Source of the DNA: Cyprinodon diabolis
Lineage: Eukaryota > Chordata > Actinopteri > Cyprinodontiformes > Cyprinodontidae
Reading direction: 5' to 3'
Assembly (NCBI GenBank): GCA_030533445.1
Contig: JARPUW010000314.1
Span: 35,659-99,658, forward strand
Length of the DNA: 64,000 nt
The notes beneath the pieces were generated by a model that searched no databases, was not told where the DNA came from, and worked only from the letters and a program-made list of their open reading frames with translations. Each line of letters begins with the position of its first letter. Position 1 is the first letter of the stretch. Of this stretch, positions 32,414-45,169 are shown in pieces. Made by a program: the position numbers and the translations under genes.

Positions 32414-35400
32414 GTGGGTCCAGAGATTTCAGTCTACAAACTGACCAAAAATGGTGACTCTAGCTATAAATATGTGGCCGTGAGGGCGAGTTTAAAATGT
32501 TTTTTTTGTGTTTAAAAAACGCCTGCCTCACACTCTAGCTTTTCAGTTGCTCCACTCTAGCAGGCTGGATTTTGCTAAAACTTTGTGGCGCTTGAGGTCT
32601 GATTATACAAAAACCGTAGCAGTTATCAACATACCGTCTTCAGTTTTAAATAGACGAAGGATTTATCTACAAACTGAGCTTCAAACTGTTTTTCTAGGTG
32701 AATGTATGGCGACACAGTGAAGTGCTGTTTTTTATGCTTTTTTTTTCCTCTCCCCATTCATTTCCTATGGGATTTTTTTGCGACGTTTTCGCTAATAATT
32801 CGCAAACCTTCGGACTAATGAGAAAGTTTTATACAAGCACACATCACCCCATTGGTCCCGACGCGTGTGCCAACTTTGGGCCCGATCCGCCAAACCGTGC
32901 GGGACTAGTTACGCGCCGAAGTTTTGGGTATACGGGAGAATTATAATAACTAGAAAATTTCTAAAGAAATTTTGAGGGGGGCCACCTACTGCCCGTCTGG
33001 GGAACAGGGCCAATACGGCCCTGGCAAGTGATGTCGGGGCTCCCCAGACCAACTGCTTACGCCTTTGAGGGCTGCTGAGGGAAGGAAAGAGGGCTAGGTC
33101 ATGGGCAAAGAGAGCTGTGTGCCACTTGTGCTGAAATCTGGGAAATAGACGTGCACAGCGTATGATGCAAAAGGGTAATATGGGTTGTCCATATTGAACC
33201 GCAGTGGGTAAAGCTCAGTTGGTGGGCTCCGCCCGCCTGCTAGGAGCCCTTGCAGCGATGAAAAAAATCACCAATGGCGGGCTCTGCCCGCCTGCTAAGA
33301 GCCATTGCAGTGATGAAATCACCAATGGCGGGCTCCGCCCGCCTTCTAAGAGCCATTGCAGTGATGAAATCACCAATGGCGGGCTCCGCCCGCCTTCTAA
33401 GAGCCATTGCAGTGATGAAATTACAAATGGCAATGAGCAATATGCCAGAATGTATGAGTGTGTATAAGGAAGAGGCTTTTATTCTGTAGAGTCCCTGGAG
33501 TCTTATTTTGAAAGTCTATCATGGAAGTGCATCTAAAGATGGGTCATGCCCAGCAGTTATATAGAATCAATTTCCAAATGTTAAATCACTGGTTTTCCAT
33601 GTTATTAGGTGAATAGTTGCTGTATTACAGAGTAAATGGGAGACTTTTATTGTGAAATTTGCTCTGGGTGTGTTTTGAAAAGGTCACTAGAGTCTAATAA
33701 AAACAACCTGGAAGAGTTTGGGTCATAATGTTGAGCCATTTGCATCAATTAATGCATTAGTATAATCTAGAGGCTTTTATTTTGTAGGGTCGCTGGAGTC
33801 TTATTTTGAAAGTCCAACAGAGTTGTGTTTATAGAAAATGTTCAGACCCGTCAATGATAGTTGATTACTTTCCAATCGTTAAATCACTCTTTTTCCATGT
33901 TATTAGGGCAGTAGATGAAGCGGAAATGGGAGGCTTTTATTTTGAAATTTGCTATAGGGTGTGTTTTAAACAGTCTCCTAGAGTCTATTCTCTAAAACGG
34001 GGTTGAGTTTGGGTCATAATATTGAGCCATATAGGGCAATAAATATATGTAAAAAATATAGAGGCTTTTATTTTGTAGGGTCCCTGGAGTCTTATTTTGA
34101 AAGTCTATCAGTGCTGAGTGGCAAGGGAAGTGTCATGGACAGCAGTCATATAGTATCCATTTCCCAATGTTAAATCAGTCCTTTCACCCTCCATTAGATT
34201 AATATGTGCTGTTTAAAACAGCAGAGGTAAAATCTGTTTGAAGCTTGGTAACCTTGACAACGCTTAACGAGCCTCTCACTGACACAGACAACAGCTGCAC
34301 TCACTATTGGTTTCTTCTTCCCAGGCTTTTTTGTATGGGAAGAACGGCAACGAAAACAAACGACTACTGATCAAAAACCGTATGAGTTATTCAAAAAACA
34401 TTTTCACCATGAGCATCAGCAATCCTTCGACTCCAAGTATACCAACTTTGGTGTATGTGTGTCATTCAGAACAATATTTATGACGACTTGAAAACACATA
34501 GTCTGATTCGTTTCTCTCCCATCTTCAGCTCAAAAAGAATGGAGAAAGGCTGAAACTCATCGACTTTAGGTTGGTCTGGAGGGTTTTTAAGGAAAAGTAT
34601 TAATCCTACCGTAATTCCGAAGACATTGTGTGAGTCCAGAGGTTTCAGTCTACAAACTGACCAAAAATGGTGACTGTAGCTCCAAATATGTGGCCGTGAG
34701 GGCGAGAATAAGATGTTTGATCTTAAAAAAATGGCCGCCTCACACTAAGATTTCAGCAGCTGCACTCTAGCAGGCTGCTGCAGAAGCTAACTGTCAGCTA
34801 GCTTCCAGGTGCTTACCCTCCGAACAAACGACTGCTGAGCAAAAACCGTAAAAGATATCTGAAAAATTCTTTCAGTGAAAGCAACATCTATCCTTTGTCT
34901 CAGACTGGGGTAACCTTCATGTCTGTAGGTCTTTCACAACCCAAAACGAAGCACAAACAAAATGGTTGGCCCACCTGCTCCTCCCTTTGTTTGAACTGCA
35001 GGACCTCACTCTCACTCACCTTTTAGCTGCTAAAGCACCCCTCCGAACAAACGACTGCTGAGTAAAAACCGTAAAAGGTGTCTGAAAAATTCTTTTTATC
35101 TAAGCGACAGCTATATCTTGTCTTCAATTGGAGTAACTTTCATGGCTGTAGGTCATCTACAAACTGAATGGGAAGAGAAAGAAAAAGAAAAAACGTTTCA
35201 TCACACCTAAGCTTCTAATTGAGCTAGCTGCAGCAGGTCACTGTCACTCAGCTTTCAGGTGCTTAAAATGTCCTCCGAACAAACGACTGCTGAGCAAAAA
35301 CCGTATGAGTTATTCAAAAAATTTTTTCAGCGTGAGCGTCAGACATCCTTCGACTCCAACTATGCCAACTTTGGTGTATGTGTGTCATTCAGAAAAATAT

Positions 35401-35555
35401 TTATGACGAGTTTAAAACACATAGTCGGATTCGTTTTTCTCCCCTCTTCTGCTCCAAAACCAATGAAAAACGGCTCTGATTTTCATCGACTTTAGGTCGG
35501 TCTGGAGGGTTTTTAAGGAAAAGTATTAATCCTACCGTAATTCCGAAGATATTGT
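32414..35555. repeat. Macrosatellite unit U11 (3142 bp, V type, 4 hairpins)
   Basis: V-type unit with an extra T in the T run near 32500, breaking the 101-codon frame. Hairpins at 33221-33409. From the last hairpin onward it matches U1 at a constant offset of 31984. Confidence 0.95.
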
Positions 35556-36082
35556 GTGGGTCCAGAGATTTCAGTCTACAAACTGACCAAAAATGGTGAC
35601 TCTAGCTATAAATATGTGGCCGTGAGGGCGAGTTTAAAATGTTTTTTTGTGTTTAAAAAACGCCTGCCTCACACTCTAGCTTTTCAGTTGCTCCACTCTA
35701 GCAGGCTGGATTTTGCTAAAACTTTGTGGCGCTTGAGGTCTGATTATACAAAAACCGTAGCAGTTATCAACATACCGTCTTCAGTTTTAAATAGACGAAG
35801 GATTTATCTACAAACTGAGCTTCAAACTGTTTTTCTAGGTGAATGTATGCCGACACAGTGAAGTGCTGTTTTTTATGCTTTTTTTTTCCTCTCCCCATTC
35901 ATTTCCTATGGGATTTTTTTGCGACGTTTTCGCTAATAATTCGCAAACCTTCGGACTAATGAGAAAGTTTTATACAAGCACACATCACCCCATTGGTCCC
36001 GACGCGTGTGCCAACTTTGGGCCCGATCCGCCAAACCGTGCGGGACTAGTTACGCGCCGAAGTTTTGGGTATACGGGAGAAT

Positions 36083-36295
36083 TATAATAATAATAATACG
36101 CGGAATAAATATGTGCAATAGTAGTAGGTGGGCCATGCCTTCGGCATGTGGCCCCCCAATAATAATAATACGCGGAATAAATATGTGCAATAGTAGTAGG
36201 TGGGCCATGCCTTCGGCATGTGGCCCCCCAATAATACGCGGAATAAATATGTGCAATAGTAGTAGGTGGGCCATGCCTTCGGCATGTGGCCCCCC
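36083..36295. repeat. AAT run plus three hairpin boxes (U12)
   Basis: Boxes start at 36098, 36170 and 36236. Spacings of 72 and 66 bp differ only in the number of AAT triplets between boxes. Confidence 0.9.
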
Positions 36296-36568
36296 AACTA
36301 GAAAATTTCTAAAGAAATTTTGAGGGGGGCCACCTACTGCCCGTCTGGGGAACCGGGCCAATACGGCCCTGGCAAGTGACGTCGGGGCTCCCCAGACCAA
36401 CTGCTTACGCCTTTGAGGGCTGCTGAGGGAAGGAAAGAGGGCAAGTTCATGGGTAAAGAGAGCTGTGTGCCACTTGTGCTGAAATCTGGGAAATAGACAT
36501 GCACAGCGTATGATGCACAAGGGTAATATGGGTTGTCCATATTGAAACACAGTGGGTAAAGCCCAGTT

Positions 36569-36757
36569 GGCGGGCTTCGCCCGCCTGCGAGGAGCCATCT
36601 CAGTGAAGAAAAAAATCACCAATGGCGGGCTCTGCCCGCCTTCTAAGAGCCATTGCAGTGATGAAATCACCAATGGCGGGCTCCGCCCGCCTGCTAAGAG
36701 CCATTGCAGTGATGTAATCACCTTTGGCGGGCTCCGCCCGCCTTCTAAGAGCCATTG
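36569..36757. repeat. GC hairpin array, four hairpins, A form lacking the 27 bp copy (U12)
   Basis: An A-type array from which exactly the short-spaced 27 bp repeat is missing, giving four hairpins at regular spacing. Confidence 0.92.
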
Positions 36758-38904
36758 CAGTGATGAAATCACCAATGGCAATGAGCAATATGCCAGAATG
36801 TATGAGTGTGTATAAGGAAGAGGCTTTTATTCTGTAGAGTCCTTGTAGTCTTATTTTGAAAGTCTATCATGAATGTGCATCAAAAGATGGGTCACGCCCA
36901 GCAGTGATATAGAATCCATTTCCAAATGTTAAATCACTGGTTTTCCATGTTATTAGGTGAATAGTTGCTGTATTACAGAGTAAATGGGAGACTTTTATTG
37001 TGAAATTTGCTCTGGGGTGTGTTTTGAAAAGGTCACTAGAGTCTAATAAAAACAACCTGGAAGAGTTTGGGTCATAATGTTGAGCCATTTGCATCAATTA
37101 ATGCATTACTATAATCTAGAGGCTTTTATTTTGTAGGGTCCCTGGAGTCTTATTTTGAAAGTCCAACAGAGTTGTGTTTATAGAAAATGTTCAGACCCGT
37201 CAATGATAGTTGATTACTTTCCAATCGTTAAATCACTCTTTTTCCATGTTATTAGGGCAGTAGATGAAGCGGAAATGGGAGGCTTTTATTTTGAAATTTG
37301 CTATAGGGTGTGTTTTAAACAGTCTCCTAGAGTCTATTCTCTAAAACGGGGTTGAGTTTGGGTCATAATGTTGAGCCATATAGGGCAATAAATATATGTA
37401 AAAAATATAGAGGCTTTTATTTTGTAGGGTCCCTGGAGTCTTATTTTGAAAGTCTATCAGTGCTGAGTGGCAAGGGAAGTGTCATGGACAGCAGTCATAT
37501 AGTATCCATTTCCCAATGTTAAATCAGTCCTTTCACCCTCCATTAGATTAATATGTGCTGTTTAAAACAGCAGAGGTAAAATCTGTTTGAAGCTTGGTAA
37601 CCTTGACAACGCTTAACGAGCCTCTCACTGACACAGACAACAGCTGCACTCACTATTGGTTTCTTCTTCCCAGGCTTTTTTGTATGGGAAGAACGGCACC
37701 GAACAAACGACTACTGATCAAAAACCGTATGAGTTATTCAAAAAACATTTTCACCATGAGCATCAGCAATCCTTCGACTCCAACTATACCAACTTTGGTG
37801 TATGTGTGTCATTCAGAAAAATATTTATGACGAGTTGAAAACACATAGTCTGATTCGTTTCTCTCCCATCTTCAGCTCAAAAAGAATAGAGAAAGGCTGA
37901 AACTCTCATCGACTTTAGGTTGGTCTGGAGGGTTTTTAAGGAAAAGTATTAATCCTACCGTAATTCCGAAGACATTGTGTGAGTCCAGAGGTTTCAGTCT
38001 ACAAACTGACCAAAAATGGTGACTGTAGCTCCAAATATGTGGCCGTGAGGGCGAGAATAAGATGTTTGATCTTAAAAAAATGGCCGCCTCACACTAAGAT
38101 TTCAGCAGCTGCACTCTAGCAGGCTGCTGCAGAAGCTAACTGTCAGCTAGCTTCCAGGTGCTTACCCTCCGAACAAACGACTGCTGAGCAAAAACCGTAA
38201 AAGATATCTGAAAAATTCTTTCAGTGAAAGCAACATCTATCCTTTGTCTCAGACTGGGGTAACCTTCATGTCTGTAGGTCTTTCACAACCCAAAACGAAG
38301 CACAAACAAAATGGTTGGCCCACCTGCTCCTCCCTTTGTTTGAACTGCAGGACCTCACTCTCACTCACCTTTTAGCTGCTAAAGCACCCCTCCGAACAAA
38401 CGACTGCTGAGTAAAAACCGTAAAAGGTATCTGAAAAATTCTTTTTATCTAAGCGACAGCTATATCTTGTCTTCAATTGGAGTAACTTTCATGGCTGTAG
38501 GTCATCTACAAACTGAATGGGAAGAGAAAGAAAAAGAAAAAACGTTTCATCACACCTAAGCTTCTAATTGAGCTAGCTGCAGCAGGTCACTGTCACTCAG
38601 CTTTCAGGTGCTTAAAATGTCCTCCGAACAAACGACTGCTGAGCAAAAACCGTATGAGTTATTCAAAAAATTTTTTCACCGTGAGCGTCAGTCATCCTTC
38701 GACTCCAACTATGCCAACTTTGGTGTATGTGTGTCATTCAGAAAAATATTTATGACGAGTTTAAAACACATAGTCGGATTCGTTTTTCTCCCCTCCTCTG
38801 CTCCAAAACCAATGAAAAACGGCTCTGATTTTCATCGACTTTAGGTCGGTCTGGAGGGTTTTTAAGGAAAAGTATTAATCCTACCGTAATTCCGAAGATA
38901 TTGT

Positions 38905-41900
38905 GTGGGTCCAGAGATTTCAGTCTACAAACTGACCAAAAATGGTGACTCTAGCTATAAATATGTGGCCGTGAGGGCGAGTTTAAAATGTTTTTTTTGT
39001 GTTTAAAAAACGCCTGCCTCACACTCTAGCTTTTCAGTTGCTCCACTCTAGCAGGCTGGATTTTGCTAAAACTTTGTGGCGCTTGAGGTCTGATTATACA
39101 AAAACCGTAGCAGTTATCAACATACCGTCTTCAGTTTTAAATAGACGAAGGATTTATCTACAAACTGAGCTTCAAACTGTTTTTCTAGGTGAATGTATGG
39201 CGACACAGTGAAGTGCTGTTTTTTATGCTTTTTTTTTCCTCTCCCCATTCATTTCCTATGGGATTTTTTTGCGACGTTTTCGCTAATAATTCGCAAACCT
39301 TCGGACTAATGAGAAAGTTTTATACAAGCACACATCACCCCATTGGTCCCGACGCGTGTGCCAACTTTGGGCCCGATCCGCCAAACCGTGCGGGACTAGT
39401 TACGCGCCGAAGTTTTGGGTATACGGGAGAATTATAATAACTAGAAAATTTCTAAAGAAATTTTGAGGGGGGCCACCTACTGCCCGTCTGGGGAACCGGG
39501 CCAATACGGCCCTGGCAAGTGACGTCGGGGCTCCCCAGACCAACTGCTTACGCCTTTGAGGGCTGCTGAGGGAAGGAAAGAGGGCAAGTTCATGGGCAAA
39601 GAGAGCTGTGTGCCACTTGTGCTGAAATCTGGGAAATAGACGTGCACAGCGTATGATGCACAAGGGTAATATGGGTTGTCCATATTGAAACACAGTGGGT
39701 AAAGCCCAGTTGGCGGGCTTCGCCCGCCTGCTAGGAGCCATCTCAGTGAAGAAAAAAATCACCAATGGCGGGCTCTGCCCGCCTTCTAAGAGCCATTGCA
39801 GTGATGAAATCACGCCCGCCTGCTAAGAGCCATTGCAGTGATGTAATCACCTTTGGCGGGCTCCGCCCGCCTGTTACCATTGGCGGGCTCCGCCCGCCTT
39901 CTAAGAGCCATTGCAGTGATGAAATCACCAATGGCAATGAGCAATATGCCAGAATGTATGAGTGTGTATAAGGAAGAGGCTTTTATTCTGTAGAGTCCTT
40001 GTAGTCTTATTTTGAAAGTCTATCATGAATGTGCATCAAAAGATGGGTCACGCCCAGCAGTGATATAGAATCCATTTCCAAATGTTAAATCACTGGTTTT
40101 CCATGTTATTAGGTGAATAGTTGCTGTATTACAGAGTAAATGGGAGACTTTTATTGTGAAATTTGCTCTGGGTGTGTTTTGAAAAGGTCACTAGAGTCTA
40201 ATAAAAACAACCTGGAAGAGTTTGGGTCATAATGTTGAGCCATTTGCATCAATTAATGCATTAGTATAATCTAGAGGCTTTTATTTTGTAGGGTCCCTGG
40301 AGTCTTATTTTGAAAGTCCAACAGAGTTGTGTTTATAGAAAATGTTCAGACCCGTCAATGATAGTTGATTACTTTCCAATCGTTAAATCACTCTTTTTCC
40401 ATGTTATTAGGGCAGTAGATGAAGCGGAAATGGGAGGCTTTTATTTTGAAATTTGCTATAGGGTGTGTTTTAAACAGTCTCCTAGAGTCTATTCTCTAAA
40501 ACGGGGTTGAGTTTGGGTCATAATGTTGAGCCATATAGGGCAATAAATATATGTAAAAAATATAGAGGCTTTTATTTTGTAGGGTCCCTGGAGTCTTATT
40601 TTGAAAGTCTATCAGTGCTGAGTGGCAAGGGAAGTGTCATGGACAGCAGTCATATAGTATCCATTTCCCAATGTTAAATCAGTCCTTTCACCCTCCATTA
40701 GATTAATATGTGCTGTTTAAAACAGCAGAGGTAAAATCTGTTTGAAGCTTGGTAACCTTGACAACGCTTAACGAGCCTCTCACTGACACAGACAACAGCT
40801 GCACTCACTATTGGTTTCTTCTTCCCAGGCTTTTTTGTATGGGAAGAACGGCACCGAACAAACGACTACTGATCAAAAACCGTATGAGTTATTCAAAAAA
40901 CATTTTCACCATGAGCATCAGCAATCCTTCGACTCCAACTATACCAACTTTGGTGTATGTGTGTCATTCAGAAAAATATTTATGACGAGTTGAAAACACA
41001 TAGTCTGATTCGTTTCTCTCCCATCTTCAGCTCAAAAAGAATAGAGAAAGGCTGAAACTCTCATCGACTTTAGGTTGGTCTGGAGGGTTTTTAAGGAAAA
41101 GTATTAATCCTACCGTAATTCCGAAGACATTGTGTGAGTCCAGAGGTTTCAGTCTACAAACTGACCAAAAATGGTGACTGTAGCTCCAAATATGTGGCCG
41201 TGAGGGCGAGAATAAGATGTTTGATCTTAAAAAAATGGCCGCCTCACACTAAGATTTCAGCAGCTGCACTCTAGCAGGCTGCTGCAGAAGCTAACTGTCA
41301 GCTAGCTTCCAGGTGCTTACCCTCCGAACAAACGACTGCTGAGCAAAAACCGTAAAAGATATCTGAAAAATTCTTTCAGTGAAAGCAACATCTATCCTTT
41401 GTCTCAGACTGGGGTAACCTTCATGTCTGTAGGTCTTTCACAACCCAAAACGAAGCACAAACAAAATGGTTGGCCCACCTGCTCCTCCCTTTCTTTTAAC
41501 TGCAGGACCTCACTCTCACTCACCTTTTAGCTGCTAAAGCACCCCTCCGAACAAACGACTGCTGAGTAAAAACCGTAAAAGGTATCTGAAAAATTCTTTT
41601 TATCTAAGCGACAGCTATATCTTGTCTTCGATTGGAGTAACTTTCATGGCTGTAGGTCATCTACAAACTGAATGGGAAGAGAAAGAAAAAGAAAAAACGT
41701 TTCATCACACCTAAGCTTCTAATTGAGCTAGCTGCAGCAGGTCACTGTCACTCAGCTTTCAGCTGCTTAAAATGTCCTCCGAACAAACGACTGCTGAGCA
41801 AAAACCGTATGAGTTATTCAAAATATTTTTTCACCGTGAGCGTCAGCCATCCTTCGACTCCAACTATGCCAACTTTGGTGTATGTGTGTCATTCAGAAAA

Positions 41901-42059
41901 ATATTTATGACGAGTTTAAAACACATAGTCTGATTCGTTTTTCTCCCCTCTTCTGCTCCAAAACCAATGAAAAACGGCTCTGATTTTCATCGACTTTAGG
42001 TCGGTCTGGAGGGTTTTTAAGGAAAAGTATTAATCCTACCGTAATTCCGAAGATATTGT
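38905..42059. repeat. Macrosatellite unit U13 (3155 bp, A type, 0 boxes, one hairpin half-deleted)
   Basis: Boxless. The hairpin array (39712-39913) has lost 14 bp near 39813, removing the 5' arm and loop of the third hairpin and leaving an orphan GCCCGCC arm. It has the extra T near 38992. CTTTCTTTTAACTG near 41489 and CTTCGATTGG near 41626 are shared with the equivalent part of U16. Confidence 0.94.
39712..39913. repeat. GC hairpin array with a 14 bp arm deletion (U13)
   Basis: GAAATCAC runs directly into GCCCGCC near 39813. The 5' arm and loop of the third hairpin are gone, leaving four complete hairpins and one orphan arm. Confidence 0.92.
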
Positions 42060-42587
42060 GTGGGTCCAGAGATTTCAGTCTACAAACTGACCAAAAATGG
42101 TGACTCTAGCTATAAATATGTGGCCGTGAGGGCGAGTTTAAAATGTTTTTTTGTGTTTAAAAAACGCCTGCCTCACACTCTAGCTTTTCAGTTGCTCCAC
42201 TCTAGCAGGCTGGATTTTGCTAAAACTTTGTGGCGCTTGAGGTCTGATTATACAAAAACCGTAGCAGTTATCAACATACCGTCTTCAGTTTTAAATAGAC
42301 GAAGGATTTATCTACAAACTGAGCTTCAAACTGTTTTTCTAGGTGAATGTATGCCGACACAGTGAAGTGCTGTTTTTTATGCTTTTTTTTTCCTCTCCCC
42401 ATTCATTTCCTATGGGATTTTTTTGCGACGTTTTCGCTAATAATTCGCAAACCTTCGGACTAATGAGAAAGTTTTATACAAGCACACATCACCCCATTGG
42501 TCCCGACGCGTGTGCCAACTTTGGGCCCGATCCGCCAAACCGTGCGGGACTAGTTACGCGCCGAAGTTTTGGGTATACGGGAGAATT

Positions 42588-42664
42588 ATAATAATAATAA
42601 TAATACGCGGAATAAATATGTGCAATAGTAGTAGGTGGGCCATGCCTTCGGCATGTGGCCCCCC
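42588..42664. repeat. AAT run plus one hairpin box (U14)
   Basis: A single box after a run of about six AAT triplets; the C6 end abuts AACTAG. Confidence 0.9.
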
Positions 42665-42937
42665 AACTAGAAAATTTCTAAAGAAATTTTGAGGGGGGCC
42701 ACCTACTGCCCGTCTGGGGAACCGGGCCAATACGGCCCTGGCAAGTGACGTCGGGGCTCCCCAGACCAACTGCTTACGCCTTTGAGGGCTGCTGAGGGAA
42801 GGAAAGAGGGCAAGTTCATGGGCAAAGAGAGCTGTGTGCCACTTGTGCTGAAATCTGGGAAATAGACGTGCACAGCGTATGATGCACAAGGGTAATATGG
42901 GTTGTCCATATTGAAACACAGTGGGTAAAGCCCAGTT

Positions 42938-43024
42938 GGCGGGCTTCGCCCGCCTGCTAGGAGCCATCTCAGTGAAGAAAAAAATCACCAATGGCGGGCT
43001 CTGCCCGCCTTCTAAGAGCCATTG
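42938..43024. repeat. GC hairpin array contracted to two hairpins (U14)
   Basis: Only the TTC-loop and TCT-loop hairpins remain; 129 bp of repeats are missing compared with U2. Confidence 0.93.
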
Positions 43025-45169
43025 CAGTGATGAAATCACCAATGGCAATGAGCAATATGCCAGAATGTATGAGTGTGTATAAGGAAGAGGCTTTTATTCT
43101 GTAGAGTCCTTGTAGTCTTATTTTGAAAGTCTATCATGAATGTGCATCAAAAGATGGGTCACGCCCAGCAGTGATATAGAATCCATTTCCAAATGTTAAA
43201 TCACTGGTTTTCCATGTTATTAGGTGAATAGTTGCTGTATTACAGAGTAAATGGGAGACTTTTATTGTGAAATTTGCTCTGGGTGTGTTTTGAAAAGGTC
43301 ACTAGAGTCTAATAAAAACAACCTGGAAGAGTTTGGGTCATAATGTTGAGCCATTTGCATCAATTAATGCATTAGTATAATCTAGAGGCTTTTATTTTGT
43401 AGGGTCCCTGGAGTCTTATTTTGAAAGTCCAACAGAGTTGTGTTTATAGAAAATGTTCAGACCCGTCAATGATAGTTGATTACTTTCCAATCGTTAAATC
43501 ACTCTTTTTCCATGTTATTAGGGCAGTAGATGAAGCGGAAATGGGAGGCTTTTATTTTGAAATTTGCTATAGGGTGTGTTTTAAACAGTCTCCTAGAGTC
43601 TATTCTCTAAAACGGGGTTGAGTTTGGGTCATAATGTTGAGCCATATAGGGCAATAAATATATGTAAAAAATATAGAGGCTTTTATTTTGTAGGGTCCCT
43701 GGAGTCTTATTTTGAAAGTCTATCAGTGCTGAGTGGCAAGGGAAGTGTCATGTACAGCAGTCATATAGTATCCATTTCCCAATGTTAAATCAGTCCTTTC
43801 ACCCTCCATTAGATTAATATGTGCTGTTTAAAACAGCAGAGGTAAAATCTGTTTGAAGCTTGGTAACCTTGACAACGCTTAACGAGCCTCTCACTGACAC
43901 AGACAACAGCTGCACTCACTATTGGTTTCTTCTTCCCAGGCTTTTTTGTATGGGAAGAACGGCACCGAACAAACGACTACTGATCAAAAACCGTATGAGT
44001 TATTCAAAAAACATTTTCACCATGAGCATCAGCAATCCTTCGACTCCAACTATACCAACTTTGGTGTATGTGTGTCATTCAGAAAAATATTTATGACGAG
44101 TTGAAAACACATAGTCTGATTCGTTTTTCTCCCATCTTCAGCTCAAAAAGAATGGAGAAAGGCTGAAACTCTCATCCACTTTAGGTTGGTCTGGAGGGTT
44201 TTTAAGGAAAAGTATTAATCCTACCGTAATTCCGAAGACATTGTGTGAGTCCAGAGGTTTCAGTCTACAAACTGACCAAAAATGGTGACTGTAGCTCCAA
44301 ATATGTGGCCGTGAGGGCGAGAATAAGATGTTTGATCTTAAAAAATGGCCGCCTCACACTAAGATTTCAGCAGCTGCACTCTAGCAGGCTGCTGCAGAAG
44401 CTAACTGTCAGCTAGCTTCCAGGTGCTTACCCTCCGAACAAACGACTGCTGAGCAAAAACCGTAAAAGATATCTGAAAAATTCTTTCAGTGAAAGCAACA
44501 TCTATCCTTTGTCTCAGACTGGGGTAACCTTCATGTCTGTAGGTCTTTCACAACCCAAAACGAAGCACAAACAAAATGGTTGGCCCACCTGCTCCTCCCT
44601 TTGTTTGAACTGCAGGACCTCACTCTCACTCACCTTTTAGCTGCTAAAGCACCCATCCGAACAAACGACTGCTGAGTAAAAACCGTAAAAGGTATCTGAA
44701 AAATTCTTTTTATCTAAGCGACAGCTATATCTTGTCTTCAATTGGAGTAACTTTCATGGCTGTAGGTCATCTACAAACTGAATGGGAAGAGAAAGAAAAA
44801 GAAAAAACGTTTCATCACACCTAAGCTTCTAATTGAGCTAGCTGCAGCAGGTCACTGTCACTCAGCTTTCAGGTGCTTAAAATGTCCTCCGAACAAACGA
44901 CTGCTGAGCAAAAACCGTATGAGTTATTCAAAAAATTTTTTCACCGTGAGCGTCAGTCATCCTTCGACTCCAACTATGCCAACTTTGGTGTATGTGTGTC
45001 ATTCAGAAAAATATTTATGACGAGTTTAAAACACATAGTCGGATTCGTTTTTCTCCCCTCCTCTGCTCCAAAACCAATGAAAAACGGCTCTGATTTTCAT
45101 CGACTTTAGGTCGGTCTGGAGGGTTTTTAAGGAAAAGTATTAATCCTACCGTAATTCCGAAGATATTGT

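Larger units (their letters stand above)
35556..38904. repeat. Macrosatellite unit U12 (3349 bp, A type, 3 boxes, 4 hairpins)
   Basis: Three AAT boxes (36083-36295; internal spacings 72 and 66 bp) and four hairpins (36569-36757); the 27 bp short-spaced hairpin is missing. Private changes are CTGCGAGG near 36586, a G to A at 36499 (CpG loss) and ATGGGTAAAG near 36449. Confidence 0.95.
42060..45169. repeat. Macrosatellite unit U14 (3110 bp, A type, 1 box, 2 hairpins)
   Basis: Strongest contraction of the GC hairpin array: only two hairpins remain (42938-43024). One AAT box (42588-42664). The GTACAGCAG variant at 43753 is private. The 3' half matches U10 at offset 12756. Confidence 0.95.
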
